Source of the DNA: Serilophus lunatus
Taxonomy: Eukaryota > Chordata > Aves > Passeriformes > Eurylaimidae
DNA: 64,000 nt
NCBI GenBank assembly: GCA_013399895.1
Contig: VXBA01003812.1
Span: 449,226-513,225, forward strand
Direction of reading: 5' to 3'
Shown here: in pieces, positions 13,405 through 27,297 of the stretch
Layout of the letters: every line of letters begins with the position of its first letter
Numbering within the stretch: the stretch's first letter is position 1
Made by a program: the position numbers and the translations under genes
The notes under the pieces: model-generated
The model's database searches: none
Told to the model about the DNA's origin: nothing
What the model saw: only the letters and a program-made list of their open reading frames with translations

Positions 13405-16400
13405 GATGAATGCTGTCATACTTTATATTGTACTAAATATTTTAAGGCATTTAATCACAATGCTGTGATACTAATATATTGGGGAACTCTTTGCCACCTC
13501 AGAGTCTTTGTAGGTCTGGGAAACTGAGTCGGATACCAGAAATGTTTCACAGATGTTGGATTCTGAGGGACACAGGTTTGTATCAATTTCAAAGCCAGTG
13601 GTGTTCTAAAGGAAAATTGTGCCTAAGTTAGTTTGCTGCCAAAAGTAAGTTTAACTTTGATCAGTGTTACTGAACTAACTCAGCATCTGAAATTAACATT
13701 TTGTATCTTTCAGCGGACTGCAAGAAAATAAAATTTTGCAGCATGAAATAGAAGTGCCAGAAGAAAACTGTACATTGTAAAGTGTTGCTTCCAGCAGTAC
13801 AAGTATTACAATATAAATTCAGAAGTGCATTTCTCCACGGTGTTAAACAGGTTGAGCTCACAAAATGCAGCTTTGCTACAGCTTACCAAGAATTGCCTGC
13901 CCTGAACGGCCAAAACTGGCAAGTGTGTAAGTCCCAGTACCCAGAAGCAATGCTGCATGATGTTTTTTTTTTCAAATGAGTGACACATTCCGGTACACGG
14001 TACTTCGTGACAATTTCTGTCATAACTGACATCTGCATCAGCTTCCCGTATTGAGAATGGTAGGGAAATGGAAAAAACAAACAAACAAACAAACCAAAAA
14101 TGCTTCTGAGTCCTTAAAAATTGAGGGCTTATTTCCATGAATGTGAATTAATTTAATCAATGGGAAGGCATTGTGATGACAATGGTGAATTTGTATGATG
14201 ATAGTCAGGGGAGTATCATCAGTCAGGGGAGTTTTATTTTAATGAACACGATGTCTGCTTTTGTGCGCGCATTTATTTTGGTGGATTGTTTCCTACTCAG
14301 ATGGTAATTAAAGGAGACATGCAGGCAAGGGATGAAAAAATAACCAGAAATGGTCCTCTAAACTATAACAGCAGAAGATTTACAGAGCCTAGAGAAGTTG
14401 ACAACACAGTGTCAGTGAAGGCATGTGTGGGACGTGGACTTCATCCATCCTAACCCCAGCCTGGAAAGTACATAGCAAAATAAAGCAGAGGCACTGAGCT
14501 GTCAGGTGTAATATAGGTTAAATCTAGACATGATGCAAAGATGTTAAGTCCTGGAGCCCTGTTGAAACTTGGGGATTATTAGTTCAGATGTAATTCTTGA
14601 GTAAATGCGCATTTCCTGAGTCTAGATCTGATCTGACATGGCATTTCTTTGATCAGTGTGGATTTGCTGGTTTTGGATTCCGCAAAATCGAGCACTGAAC
14701 ATACCAAGTGGTCCTTCACTTGGCTTGCAAAATAATCAAAAGCACGTTTGCATAAAGAACTGGATAAAAAAGCAAACATAGATAAGATATTTTACATATA
14801 AAACTCACTTGTTTAAAATCTTTTCTTGGTGTCTACATTTTGGCCAATGCTCACACTTTTTATTTTGCAAAAGAATTTCATTGTTCCTCCACATTCCAAC
14901 TGTTATCCATAGCATTTTCATGGAAAAGCTTTTTAAAAAATCTAAAAGATTTCCCGAGGGCTACAATGTATTACAGCTAAAATCCAGGTAAAAATAATCT
15001 AGATACAGCAATGAAGACATTCCTGGAGAACAAGGATCTCATTTTGTGGAGTATTTACAGATATAAATGCAAATGTCCAGCTTTTAAGAAATTAATGAGA
15101 TCATAAATTGTGACAGAAATTAACAAAGAANCTTAGGAAAAGGAAGTTCAAGTTCAGAATTTACTAGCTCTTATTATATAGGTCTACATTGTTTAAGAAT
15201 GGCTAGCCAATAAGAAATATGAATTATTTCAGTAGAGGTTGTTTCATTTTTTAAACTAATCAAGTTGGAAATAGGGTTCCTTTAAATTCTGTTTCAGTAC
15301 TTACAAATTTATGAAAAGGAAGCTAAGATGTGTATGAAGGGTTGTCTCATTCAAGTGGAAGAACTACTATCATATGACAACCATTACTTCAACATTGGAA
15401 AATAATGGCCCAGAATTAGAAACAAACAAAAAAATTATTATCCTTGTTCTATAAAACATTTTAAATAATCCTTAAAAGATAGTTAAAAAACAATTTCCTG
15501 TTTGGCTCTGACTTTCTCCTTGCTTTATATGCTTCCCATTTTTCCAGCAAAGAGGGTTTTGCCTTTGTCCCTCTAGCAGCTTGGCCTCTGTTCACAGCAG
15601 TCAGTAGAAACCTTGTTTTCTGTCTGACCCAGAACTGTGCTCCAGTCAGTCAAAGACATTGTTGGATTTGATTGGATTTTTTGTTAAACGCAAACTATTT
15701 GACTTAAGGCATCACTAGCTAAGACTAACCAGAAAATGCCTGAAGTAAAGCTGGTCCAGAAAGAGCCTTTAGATTTGTAAAGACTGATAGCAGAAGATAC
15801 CTCTTTAGAGACTTGTGTATACATATAGCTATCACATAGGTTCTGGCTTCAGATGTGAACCTGGTATCAAAATATTCCGAATCAGTTTGCTCGGCTTCTA
15901 GTAAGTACTATAATAATGCAAAAAAGAAGTGATAATATTTGTTAAATCTTTAAAATTAACAAGTGATTTTCATTTGTGGCAGTCTTTGGCAGAAAATACA
16001 AACACAATACAAATGTGTGTGTTCTACTTGAAGGACAAAAATGTTCATATAAAAACATACAGTAGCTAGTTCTGTATTTCTCTGTCACAGGTTGTATTCA
16101 TAAGACTGTTTTACCATTATAAAAAGAAAAAAGCTGCAGAAGATAAAATTCTGCTACTTCTACAATTTAGCCTACAAACGTTTGTGCAAATCCTGCCCTT
16201 CCTTAGCCTTGGCTTGTCAGAAGAAGCTTGGGTCTTCTGTGAAGAGGTTTTGAGTGCAAGTACTTGAAGGTATATTTCCAGAAGATGAGTTGGCTAAATT
16301 AACAGCTCTTTTCCACTGAGAAATGCATGACCTGTTTCCTTCTGCCCTACCTGCCCACCTTACTTTTCCTTCTCCGCAGCACTTATCTGATCACATAATC

Positions 16401-19400
16401 ATTTGACTCAGCTCCCCAAAAGAGCAGAAAACTGACTTGGCAAGCAGGAAAGAAAATGCAACACTCTCTGTAGGGCTCTTTGTTTTAGTTCACTGTGTGA
16501 TCACAAGAGTAGTAGAGCCACTCTCCTCCCATGACCCCCCCAAACCACTGGAGATTCCATCAGCTTTCTTTTGATGAAGACTAGCTATTTTCTCTTATTT
16601 GTCATTACATCTTGTCCTCCATTTATATCAGCACTGAATTAGTAGTCTTCCCTTTTTCCCAACTGATACTGTGGCACATAATTCTTCTCTCACACACTTT
16701 GTTCTTTATTTATTTAACATACTGCTGTCCCAGCAAATCCTTGTCAGTTCATTCCTTATGTTTGGCTTCCAACCGGTTTATATCTTGATATTATTTAAAA
16801 CATTAATATTTAGTCTGAAGTGATGGCAAAGTGTGTCTGAGCATATATTATGAATAAATCCATTGAAGGTTTACACAATTTCTGGCTACAACACAGATTT
16901 AGATTAATATTAAATAAATCAAAGGCTGGTTCATTTTTAAAGAAGTTAACAGCTGAACTGACAGAAGAGCTTGTGTTAGAAGTTTTGCAAAGGTTTTTTG
17001 GGGAAAAAAAAAGAGAGTAAAATACGATACAACTTGCTGTTATGATTCCAAGCAGACTTTCAAGAAAAAAAAAGAAAATAAAAGCAAACGCAGTTCAGTC
17101 ATGGATTACTAAGATTTCCAAAGACTACAGCTTTGATTTCCTCATTGAACTAACCAATCTTGAACTAACTAATCCAATACTGTTGAGAAAATTTATTCTA
17201 ATTTATTCTAAGGCTCTGAAAGTATTTTTTTCACTTTTGGTACAGGAGTACTTTCTTTTTGAAAGATAAGCATCAGTTGTTTGTGCCAGACAGAGGTGAG
17301 CAAGAACTGCCATGGTGAGTGAGTGCAGGCCAGCGAGCACCAATGAAATAATACCAGTGGGGCCTCAGCACATTCTCAGTATTGTATTTGCCAGAATGCA
17401 GGTCACCCAGAGTACCACAGCCTGCAGTCCACTATCTCATCCTCATGGGACCTTGTCAGCCCTGGAGGGAGTGACACACAGCCAGGACACATTGTGATGG
17501 GGAGAATAAAGCTTCCCTCAACTAAGAGTGTGGGGATGCATCTTTGGAGCCTGTAATACACAACTGGTTGCCAAATAGCTGTTGAACGCTTCTCATGTTG
17601 CTTGGATTGAAGACACAGATAGATTTACCTTTCTTCATGTCTTGCTTTTCATGGGCTGGGACCCACAAAACACCGCCACAGTGTTTTGCCAGAGAAGAGC
17701 TGGCCTCAAAGGGATAATACCAGCAGATCTCCTAACTGCTAGGATTTTTGTTATATGATCTTCTGTCTTCATTTTTCTTGTGAGAGAGGAGGCACAATCC
17801 AGCCCTGTAAATGATTAAAAAAACCCACGTAGATAAAAGCCAGGAAACCACACACCCACTTAAATTCTTTTGCCCTTATTAATAAGTATGTGATACTACA
17901 GAGCAATCAAAGCTGTGAAATCTAGCAGGCTTCATTTGTTTAAAGTCCCACATATGAAAGGAAATCTCACGTATTATTTTTAGGAACAACATTTCTATTT
18001 ATTTTAAGAAACACTTTATATCTTGAAATTCATATCCTCAAGAAATGGAAGAATGGAAAATTTTGCAGATTTTGCAATCTGAAAAAATAATACTTGGACA
18101 CGAAGCCGAAGTTGGTATTGCAGAAATACCTCCAATTTTAACACTTTGTGGAATATTCCTGTTTTTCCTCAGCTGCTTAAATATGCAGGATTTTTTAACA
18201 GAGTTACACAAGTGTATTGTTCTTGTGGGTGAAAAAGCAGAGGTGTAAAAAATTTTTTTATTAGAGCTAAAAATCGTGGCGGAAACTATACATTTCGTTT
18301 TCCTAGAAACAAATACAACTTGTCATCATACACAGGGAATGTAGAAAACTGCATTATGTCAAAATAAAAGCAATTCTTTGAATTGAATCATTGAATGAAT
18401 GTGTTTCTTGGAGCTTTGTGAATAATTGAGCTTGCAGCTTATTAGCCAAACCAAGCCCAACAATAATTCTAAAATATATTTCTAATTGACTTAAATTTGT
18501 TCAATATATTTATTTGAAATCAACCAAAACATTTACAGATAATCAAATATTTTTTAAAATAAATGCTCAATTGCAAAGTTTGTTTCAGTTTATAAATTAC
18601 ATATATATACACACTCAAGAAGCTAAGTGAAAATTGAACTTGCCATTTAAGTTTTTGTCTTATTTATCAGAGTTAGCAGGCAGACTTCTTATGGCTCTGA
18701 CTGCTCATTCTTAAACTATTTAATTTCATTCCCAAACTGTCTGATTCTAAACATGTTGGCAATCTCTTGTTTACATGCTGAGAGATTAATAGCAAATATT
18801 TTTAACTTTTTTCATGCCTGCAGATGTTCAAGTTGGCAATAAATTTCTATGCACCAAACCATTTCCATTTTCACATTAAAACAGAGGCAATTACTTGTTA
18901 AAAGAGAACTGTATGTATGAATATTAATTTCATATTTAAGTTACATTAAGGTGCTTTGGTTTCATGTTTCTTAAAAAATCTTATTTTCTGTCTACACACT
19001 GCCTTTGGAAAATTCATGTTTCTCTTATTGACCACATGCTATAAGAATTCAGATTATTAAAAAGGACATAAAAAGATGGAACAGCCTGAGACGGTGTGCT
19101 AGTATAGTAAGATAATGGATAGCATTTATTAAGTAGATTATATGTATCAACTCAATACCAGGAGACTGATTTTGATGGTCCAGAAGGTTGCCTTCTCTTT
19201 TATATTCTAACACTTCTCTGAACTTCTGCCTGTTTTCCTTTCTCTAATTTCTTTCTAGGTGGCTATTTGGTTTCATTTTCTTTTTGCATTCTCCTTTATC
19301 CCTACAAGTCTACTCAGCTTAGAATCTACAGATTTCAGTGAAACAGCTTTTGGCATCCAGGTTTCTTTAACATCTTCATTAATGCCTTGCAAGGGGATTA

Positions 19401-19770
19401 AGCTGTTTCAATCAAATCTATGACACTCATCATTCTGGCTTTAGTCTTTATCCTTGTTTATTAATTTTTCCTGGCCATCCCAAATGTTACAATGGATCAG
19501 ACGTTTTGTTCAGTCAGAATAACAGATTAGAAAACAAAGCCTATTTCTTTCATGACTGAATGAATTATATGAAAATTAAAATAAAAATCATAACTAAAAT
19601 TACTTTCAAATAAGTAAGGAGGATCTGGTCACAGAAAGGCATAGGCCAAAAATATATCATGGGGAAAACAAATAAACAAACAAACAAAGAACAGTGAATA
19701 GCAGTTAGTTCTAGAAAATGTCTCTTTCCTTCCATATGGAGACATCACAGCTCCTGAAATGCTATTTTTT
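13405..19770. other. unassigned sequence, mostly AT-rich
   Basis: No firm feature. A single ambiguous base is at 15131. A slightly GC-richer patch at 17290-17560 contains gagaataaagcttcc near 17502 and could be a decayed LTR end, but no partner promoter or terminal repeats were found. A 67-codon frame at 18045-18248 contains an acceptor-like ttcctcag followed by open sequence; judged chance. Confidence 0.35.
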
Positions 19771-19772
19771 GC

Positions 19773-19822
19773 TATCATATCATATATCATATCATATTAT
19801 ATCATGTCATATCATATATCAA
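19773..19822. repeat. (ATCAT)n-like AT-rich satellite
   Basis: Imperfect 5-bp periodicity of CATAT/ATCAT over about 50 bp, with one G substitution (catgtcat). Low complexity. Confidence 0.85.
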
Positions 19823-20925
19823 TCACTCCTTTGTAGAGCTACAAGCACTTGGAGTCTACTGAGACTTGATCTAAAACATTTTTAGTGGAGCAATTTAGAA
19901 AATCTTTTACAAAATAATTGTGATCTCAATCAATATATCTAAAAAGACACTCCTAAAATCAATAAACCCTTTTAAATGGCTTATCTAATTTATAATGAAA
20001 TGACATGGTGATTAAGATTATAGTATGGCCTCCTAACTTCCAAAAAGACATTGCTAAAGTGAGTAAAAGCTGAACCTGAGGAGAACATACTAATTTTCAC
20101 AACTCATGCTAATGTAACTTCATGTGACAGTTTTATTCAAGTAAATAAAAATTATAATGTCTGTAGTAATTTCAACTTTTCTCACACTGAACTCTCTTTG
20201 TGCCAGGTAACTGAATAAGTTACAAGATAGCCATTCAAAGATTTTTCAGAGATGACATTTACTTAAATAAAATAATAGTACTGATGTTGAACCTTACACA
20301 GAAGAGTTACTCTAGTGAAGCTGAAGTATATGAGTGTCATATCTCATCTTCTTTAATTATACTAAACACTCCGAAAGCCATGGATTAAATTTTATATGTT
20401 TACAAATTAATTCAGTTGTAAGAAGATGCTATTGGCTTCAAAAAATAAAAATCTGAAAGAAATCAGATCATTAGGAGTGTTTTCTGAGGAACTAGCATAC
20501 TTCTCAAGTTCTGTCAGAACAATAGGTAGAGGTAAATTAATTTTGGCTTAAAATGTCTTTTGAAGCCATACAAACCTAACAATGAACTCCCTTTTCTTCC
20601 CCCTCATGTCTAACTATAGTAGCAACAGCAAGATAAAGATAAATTCAAATACTGGAGTGCAATTAAGCTAAGAAAAAAAAGCTAGCCTTGACTTTTGGAC
20701 ATACTCTACATGCAAATCATCTTCCACGCATTTATCCCAAAGCAATAGGCACTGAAAACTTGCAAATTTGGAGGAAAAAAAAATAAAAATGTGGCATTAT
20801 TATTAAGGCCTAGATTCCCAAAACTTCATTTGTGCCTAATTTTCACTGAAATAACTAAAGTGTATTTTACAACTTAAAAAAAAAATCAAAAAACATATCT
20901 GCAAAAGCATCACACTATAAACTTC
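19823..20925. other. unassigned AT-rich sequence
   Basis: Nothing recognisable. Confidence 0.4.
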
Positions 20926-21005
20926 CCTTCCCTTGCCCTTCTCCTTTTGCTCTTGCCCTTCCCCTTTTCCCCTAACCCTAACCCTTTTCCCTTTTCTTCC
21001 CTTTT
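20926..21005. repeat. pyrimidine-rich tract with short telomere-like repeat
   Basis: A C/T-only region made of CCCTT variants includes CCCTAACCCTAACCC at 20970-20984, which is two and a half units of the vertebrate telomere repeat. It is far shorter than a classical interstitial telomere block and probably arose within the CCCTT tract. Confidence 0.75.
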
Positions 21006-21125
21006 CATTTATTGTTATTTAATTTTTCATATAAAGGAAGAGAACATAATATTTTCATTAGATTTATCACATTAATTCAGAATCTTTGTTTAATCTTTTG
21101 AAATGTGGCCTGCAATTTTTTTTCC

Positions 21126-21174
21126 TTTTTTTTTTTTTTTTTTTTTTTTTCTCTTGAGCCAATTTTTTTTTTTT
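21126..21174. repeat. poly-T tracts
   Basis: A run of about 25 T, then ctcttgagccaa, then a run of about 12 T ending in gcag. An ambiguous base follows at 21185. This may be the reverse complement of a retroposon A-tail, but no body was recognised next to it. Confidence 0.8.
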
Positions 21175-21799
21175 GCAGAAAAAGNTTCCTCAGGACAATC
21201 ATCTTTTTTGGCAAGGAAAAGAAAGTCATTCCTCAAGACTACAGAACAGACAGAAGAAATCCCCTTGTTTCAGGGTGAGATTGGATGATAAATGGTAATA
21301 ACAATGAAAGTTTGTAAACTGAGGTTGTGAAATGGTCAGCTCTCCACAATACTATTTATCTAGCAAAATAACGATTAGCATATCAGAATTCACTCACTAG
21401 CCTAGAGACAGTAAAATTCAGATCAGAGCTTCATTAGGTTCATAGCAGACATGAAAACTCCAATGTAAATGTAAGCAAAAGCAGTTTGTGCTTATGAAAA
21501 GCTGTTTACTCAGAGAAGCCCTGAGGCTGACTACAGTCTTTTGCACTTTCAGAGCAACATGGAAAAGGCCAGTCATTCCTCAGAGGCACACTTCAAACAA
21601 ATTCAGGATTTATGCACACAAAACTTACTATTTAAAGTACAAGTTCTGGTCTAAAAGTCATTGCATGAGAAGAGCACAGAGTGAGAGGCCCTAATATTTA
21701 TTATTTCAAGGCATACTCTATATCGAATATCACCCGTGTCTAAGCTTGCAAAACATCTTCCTACAACTATTTATATAAGATGCTATGTTTCCTGCCTTT

Positions 21800-23323
21800 C
21801 TTGGTAAGAAGTTTGCAGCTGAAGCTAATAAAAACATTTACTGATGAAATGTATGCCAAGAAACTGCTCAAACAAGCTATTCATATGTTTCATTGACAAG
21901 GCTGATGTGGTGGTTTTAACACTAGGGGGCACAGTCAGGACAAAAGACTGAATAGAGGTAAAAACCAACAAAGGAACAACTACAGGAGAGGATATCTATG
22001 AGAAAGTTTGCCAAACTATGAATGATTTGGAGCCGGACTGGGGTAAACTATTCAGTGTGACAACTGATGGCGCTCCTAGCATGGTGGGGTCCATGGAAGG
22101 AGTGGTTGCACGCATTAACAAAGAGATGGACAAACACAACCATTCACATCCAATAGCCGTACACTGCATCATCCACCAACAAGCACTGTTTTGTAAATCA
22201 CTGAAGCTGGACTCTTGTCATGAAAATTGTGGTTTCTTGTGTTCACTTCATTAGAGCTCATGCACTAAACCACAGTTTCAAGAATTTCTGTCTGAGCTAA
22301 ATGTTGCCTATGAAGATATTCTGTACCACACAGAAGTCCGTTGGCTGAGTCAAGGGAGAGTTTTGAAACAATTTTATGACTTACTTCCACAGGTTTATGA
22401 TTTTATGCTTTCTAAAAACAAAGAAGTGCCAGAGCTCAAGGATGCAGAATGGAAATGGCACTTTTTGTTTCTGACAGATGTAACAGAGCTACTCAACAAT
22501 TTCAGTGTCCAACTTCAAGGAAAGGGGAAGCTCATCTGTGATATGTATTCACATGTGAAAGCATTTCAAGTCAAATCACACCTGCTCATTAACCAAGCAA
22601 AGTAGGAAAACTTCTGCCATCTCCCCACGACTCAAAACCTGTCTGCAGAAAAAACAGCAGTTGCATTCCCAAACAAAACATGTATGGATGGACTAGAAAT
22701 ATTGTTCAAATTAGATTTAAAGAGCTTCATCTCCATGAACAGGACATACAGCTTTTCCGGAACCCATTTTCTGTTGACATTGAAACTGTTGATCCGATTT
22801 ACCAAATGGAATTGGCCAAACTACAGACTTGTGACTCGCTGAAAGATGCATTCAAATCAAGCAGCCTTACTAATTTCTAGGCATCCCTCCCCCCAGAGAC
22901 ATATCATAATCTCAGGCACCATGCACTCAAAATTGCAACCATCTTTGGCAGCACCTATGTCTGTGAGCAGACTTTTTCCCAAATGAAACATCTGAAATGT
23001 CCAATCAGATCCAGACTAAGTGAGGAACACTTGCATCACTTGCTACAACTAGCAGTGACAAATATGGAACCTAACACTGACCATCTCATCAGCCAAAAGC
23101 AGGCCCATAGTTCACATTGAAATATTATTTGTTTTTGAGGATTACAACTGTTCTTCATTTTAAATATTAAATTCTTTTTCCTGTTTTTTGTGCACTACTA
23201 CAAATAAAATAAGTGCAGTGTGCATAGGACTTCATTCATTTTTTTTTAAACTATAGTCGGGCCCCCAACAGTGTCTGAGGGACAGTGAACCAGCTCCCTG
23301 TTTAGGAAGTTTGAGGACCCCTG
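21800..23323 (+). mobile_element. hAT-superfamily DNA transposon relic, 5' end missing
   Basis: The body encodes a broken hAT transposase. The 3' non-coding tail has an AATAAA (23203-23208), followed by a subterminal segment and a right terminal inverted repeat whose last bases are ggacccctg, the complement of a CAGGGGTCC-type hAT end. The next eight bases, CTCTAGAG (23324-23331), fit the 8-bp target duplication made by hAT elements. No matching left terminal repeat or left CTCTAGAG was found upstream, so the left end has been deleted or decayed. Bird genomes are usually poor in DNA transposons, which makes a copy this readable worth noting. Confidence 0.85.
21831..23120 (+). pseudogene. hAT transposase pseudogene (GTF2IRD2-like hAT domain)
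   Basis: The normal product cuts and pastes its own element in the nucleus. Visible blocks in order: a trace reading KTFTDEMYAKK (21831-21863, different frame); KGTTTGED at 21970-21993; the RNase H-like block TTDGAPSM near 22059-22082; the C..H motif in HCIIHQQAL near 22162; the helical insertion region 22255-22602 (EVRWLS, LLNN, LQGKGKL); and the C-terminal hAT dimerisation block 22920-23117 (FGSTYVCEQTFS). Breaks: TGA at 21949, TAG at 22252, TAG at 22603, one frameshift near 22700 and TAG at 22878; the natural end is TGA at 23118-23120. The N-terminal BED finger and the first catalytic aspartate block are not visible. The C-terminus resembles the hAT-derived part of GTF2IRD2 and related domesticated genes, but the breaks argue that this copy is not itself functional. 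Confidence 0.85.
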
Positions 23324-23331
23324 CTCTAGAG
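23324..23331. repeat. right-hand 8-bp target duplication of the hAT element
   Basis: CTCTAGAG abuts the terminal ggacccctg. It matches the nTCTAGAn-like preference often seen for vertebrate hAT elements. The left copy was not found. Confidence 0.6.
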
Positions 23332-25198
23332 AGTCCACAGAGAGAAAATGAGTGCAAACTTTCATTTAGGGTATTGGACTCACCAAAATACTTCATAATC
23401 TGTGGTTACCAAAGTTAGAGTAGCAGGCCTTCAGTTATTAAACTGGTGTTCAAAATGCCTAGTAAGGACCGTGCTGTTGGCTGTGTATTGCAGTAATGAT
23501 AGGGAAACAATTTTTACACCTGGACATTAAGTACTGATTATGCTATAGAAACCTCATGCCTGCAGCTTTTTAAGAGAAGATATCTAAAAGGCAGAAGTGA
23601 CATAATTTGATTTTATTGTGCTTTGGGCATGCATGAGAACTCACTGAAATGTTAATCTGTGACAGAAAATTGTGCTGACATAGAACTTTCTGTTCAGAAC
23701 AGTCATTTGTAGAGAGAAGCTAAGGGTTATTTTGCCTTTTTTTCTATTTTTGTCAAAAGTATGCCAAACAAAAGTGTGAAATACAAATATTCATGTATCA
23801 ACATATACTTGGGATGCAAACAAAATGAGAAAAGTAGCCAGGATAGCCAGGAACACAGGTGTAATGTGGGTGTAGCTGTTAACTATTTTATCACCTCTGT
23901 AAAAACTGGTGATAAGACTGGCTTAATTTGCATGACCATTAGAATGCAATACGATCTCTCATGAGATTTGCACTAATAAACAGTATAAAAACTTGTCTGC
24001 CTGGAGACATTATTTCTCTTAGCATTTTCAACTCTGAGATTATATTATGTAAAAAGGAATTATTAAGAACAATTTTGCAGTCTTAAAGCTTACAAAGTTG
24101 TGTGAAAAGGCAGGTACCCAAGGCTGTCTGACATCTTTGGTCAGCTTGCAACAATGGCAAGCATCTTTTCCCTTTAAAAAAAAAATAAATGAAAAAAAAA
24201 TCCATGCTGGCAAATATAGAAGTTGCTGATGGAAGAGACAACAGTTTCAAGCCAATTTATTACAATGCACAAAAAATGGTGCTGGCATTTTAGAAAAGGT
24301 GACAAAATCCATATTGGAAGTTCTCATTGCATTTTGCCATGGCTGATGCAGAACAACAGCAACACTGTCTGCTAATTTTTATTTCTTTAGTCTTCTCAAA
24401 AAAAACTTTGTAACATAATTCTATGATTCCTCAAAACAATAAAAAACCCCCATATTTAATTTTCTGCCCTTATTTATTAATTTATTTTCTTAGTTGTGTT
24501 TTCTGGCAATATCATGCTTTGCAAAGTTAACAATTTGGCTGTAGGAGTAGGGTGATACATTTGCTTAAATATGGCAAATTAGTAACTTGTAGTTCACTAG
24601 TTTTATGTGAAACAAATATGTCTTTCACTCTCTAATCGTGTCCTGTACCACACTGATCAAAGACTAGTGAGTGTACAATATGAATTCTAAGTGTTCTTTT
24701 GGCATTAAGAAGGTGCATTGTCTGTAAATAAAACAATGTATGTATAAATAAAAAACCCTTAATCCAAAACTTCATGAAACATGAAGTACATGAAACATGA
24801 AATACATTAGACTTCATCTGATGCATTATAATTTCTGAATAACCTTTTTTTGTGTTTGTTTGTTTATCAGTGAAAAATAATGGTAAGGAAGAGTTATTGA
24901 ACTACCTTTGTTGGAGTGTGAATCCTGAAACAGCACAAGTGAAGACGAAAGAGGAGTCATGATTAACCTGAATTCCACAACCTTTGCATAAGCAGTAATG
25001 AATGCATTGGAATTAATATAATGTATTTTTTTAAGTTACTATATAGTATATATCTTCATAAGTAATCTGAAATTAAGCAATGTGAGTAAGCTATTAATAT
25101 AAACACAAATATGATTACAAATAAAAACTACATAATGGCATATAAAATAAAATCAGTGATGTAAATAAATCCATAAAATGGAAATCAGTTAGTTTGAA
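23332..25198. other. unassigned AT-rich sequence
   Basis: No gene or repeat recognised. Short A-rich runs occur (near 24175-24200 and 24399). Confidence 0.4.
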
Positions 25199-25203
25199 AT
25201 GGT

Positions 25204-25460
<257 letters not shown>

Positions 25461-27297
25461 TATAAAAAAAAATCTTTGCTAGGCAAAAACTATCATTATT
25501 TAGTGAAACTACCTATAGTTACAAAATATATTTCTCACTACAGTAGCGCAGTTTAACAATTTTGCTTTCCATTCTTTTTGAAACTAAATTAGTTTTTAAT
25601 AACTGTGAAGTGGTTTCATGCAGAAGATATTTGGGAATTTTGCTCCCTCCTATTTGAAAAGTTGAATGTTTCCCAGTAATCAATATCCTTATGAGCACAC
25701 TCATCATTACCACTCTGAGAAATATAGTATTTTTAACATCAGGAATGAGTTCTCCATTCCATATATGGACTTGTGAATGATGAGGAGGGCAAATTATCCA
25801 TTTCTACTATTGTGACTGTAGAGGAAAAATCCCTTCACTCATTTGTGAACTGGATATAGTTTTTCTGGGAGGTGGGAAATCCTTTCCTAGTTCCTGCAAT
25901 CATCAAACAGAAACACAGAAAGAGTGTTTACACAGGAATATAAAAATGTCATAGAAATTTGAGAGAGAAAATGGGAACTTGTGAATGTGTAGATAAAAAG
26001 AGAGGAAAAATACAAAAGTTGTAGCTGAACGAGGTACAAAAATGCAAAGCTCACAGAAAATTATTCCTGAGAGGTTTCAAGCTCCACATGGAGTCGCACG
26101 ACGGGAGGGTAAGGAACGCTTGAACTTCATATACATTTTATTTTATTGAGGAAAATGATATGTCTCCAATCAATTTTTGAGTTCTTTCTTTTTCCAGGAA
26201 TAGCTCTGTTAAGGGACAAGGCATGGCTCACAAAACAGGTCGTATGTCAAGATATACTACATAAGTATATAATAAATGGTTTGTGGAGCAATTCGTTGTT
26301 TTTTTTCAGACATTCACTTATTTTTCCTTAGCAGGTGACGGAGGTAATAATGATAAATAGCATTTTTCTTTTAGGCACTAGGACTCAGTAATTTTTAATT
26401 AGCTTTAGTAGGTGATAAATAAAGGTGGAGGTCGGCCAAAATTTCAGATACCATTCTTGACTTCAAAGAACAGGACTAGTTATCTTATAATGCATCCTAT
26501 CCTTGTAAAGTATTTCCCACATCTAATCAAAATTTAAAGATCAGAACTACATACACATACACACACACACAAAAATTAATATCTGTGCTGATGTATTCTT
26601 TGCAACTTTTCTCTCACCTTAGACTTGATCTTTTTGTACTGACCTTATGCCTAACTTCAGCATTTGTTCACAGAAAATAAAGGAATTTGATATATCCGTG
26701 TCTAATTCGAGCTTCTCGCTACCGTATTTAAAATTAGATAAAACACTGAAGCGGGCCTACTGATTAGGAAGTTCACTTTTAAGTTCCTTAAAACAATGGA
26801 GTCTTTTTGACTTAAATCGCTTATTATTCTCTTTTCATTAACATGTTTCAAAATGGGAACCATGTAGTGTTTTAATAGAATTGTTTGCTTTCCTTTGCAT
26901 GCATCACCAGAAGGTAAAAGATTTTATGTTGCATGGTAAGCTGAACATGTGGCTTGTGGAATATATAACCATTTATTAAAAAATCCACCTATTTACAAGG
27001 TTAGAAATTACCTTTTTTCCTTTCAACTGTTTTGTTTCTTGGGTTTCTTACCACATTGCAGGGTTAATCCTCACTGTACTAATTGTTTGATAAGCACATT
27101 AAGTTTGAGTTTGCTTTTACTTTTGAATTATTACTAATTTTTAGGTTCTATTATTTCCTAAATTTGATGTAATGATAGAAGCAATCTGTGAGAATTTACA
27201 TGGAAATTTGTATCAAGAAACACAGAACGGTTACCTATCACTTTTGGTTGTGGAACACATGTTTCAGGTCTGGAAGTCTAAAAAGTATTAATATTTG
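25461..27297. other. unassigned AT-rich sequence
   Basis: No gene recognised. A small CpG-containing patch (26085-26120) and a short CA run (26550-26572) are the only local departures. Confidence 0.4.

Noticed and set aside
17290..17560. Possible LTR end with GAGAATAAAGCTT
   Set aside because: No TATA box, terminal inverted ends or target duplication could be found around it.
21103..21288. Plus-strand frame beginning in poly-T
   Set aside because: The first half is a translated homopolymer and the frame crosses an ambiguous base; no domain is seen.
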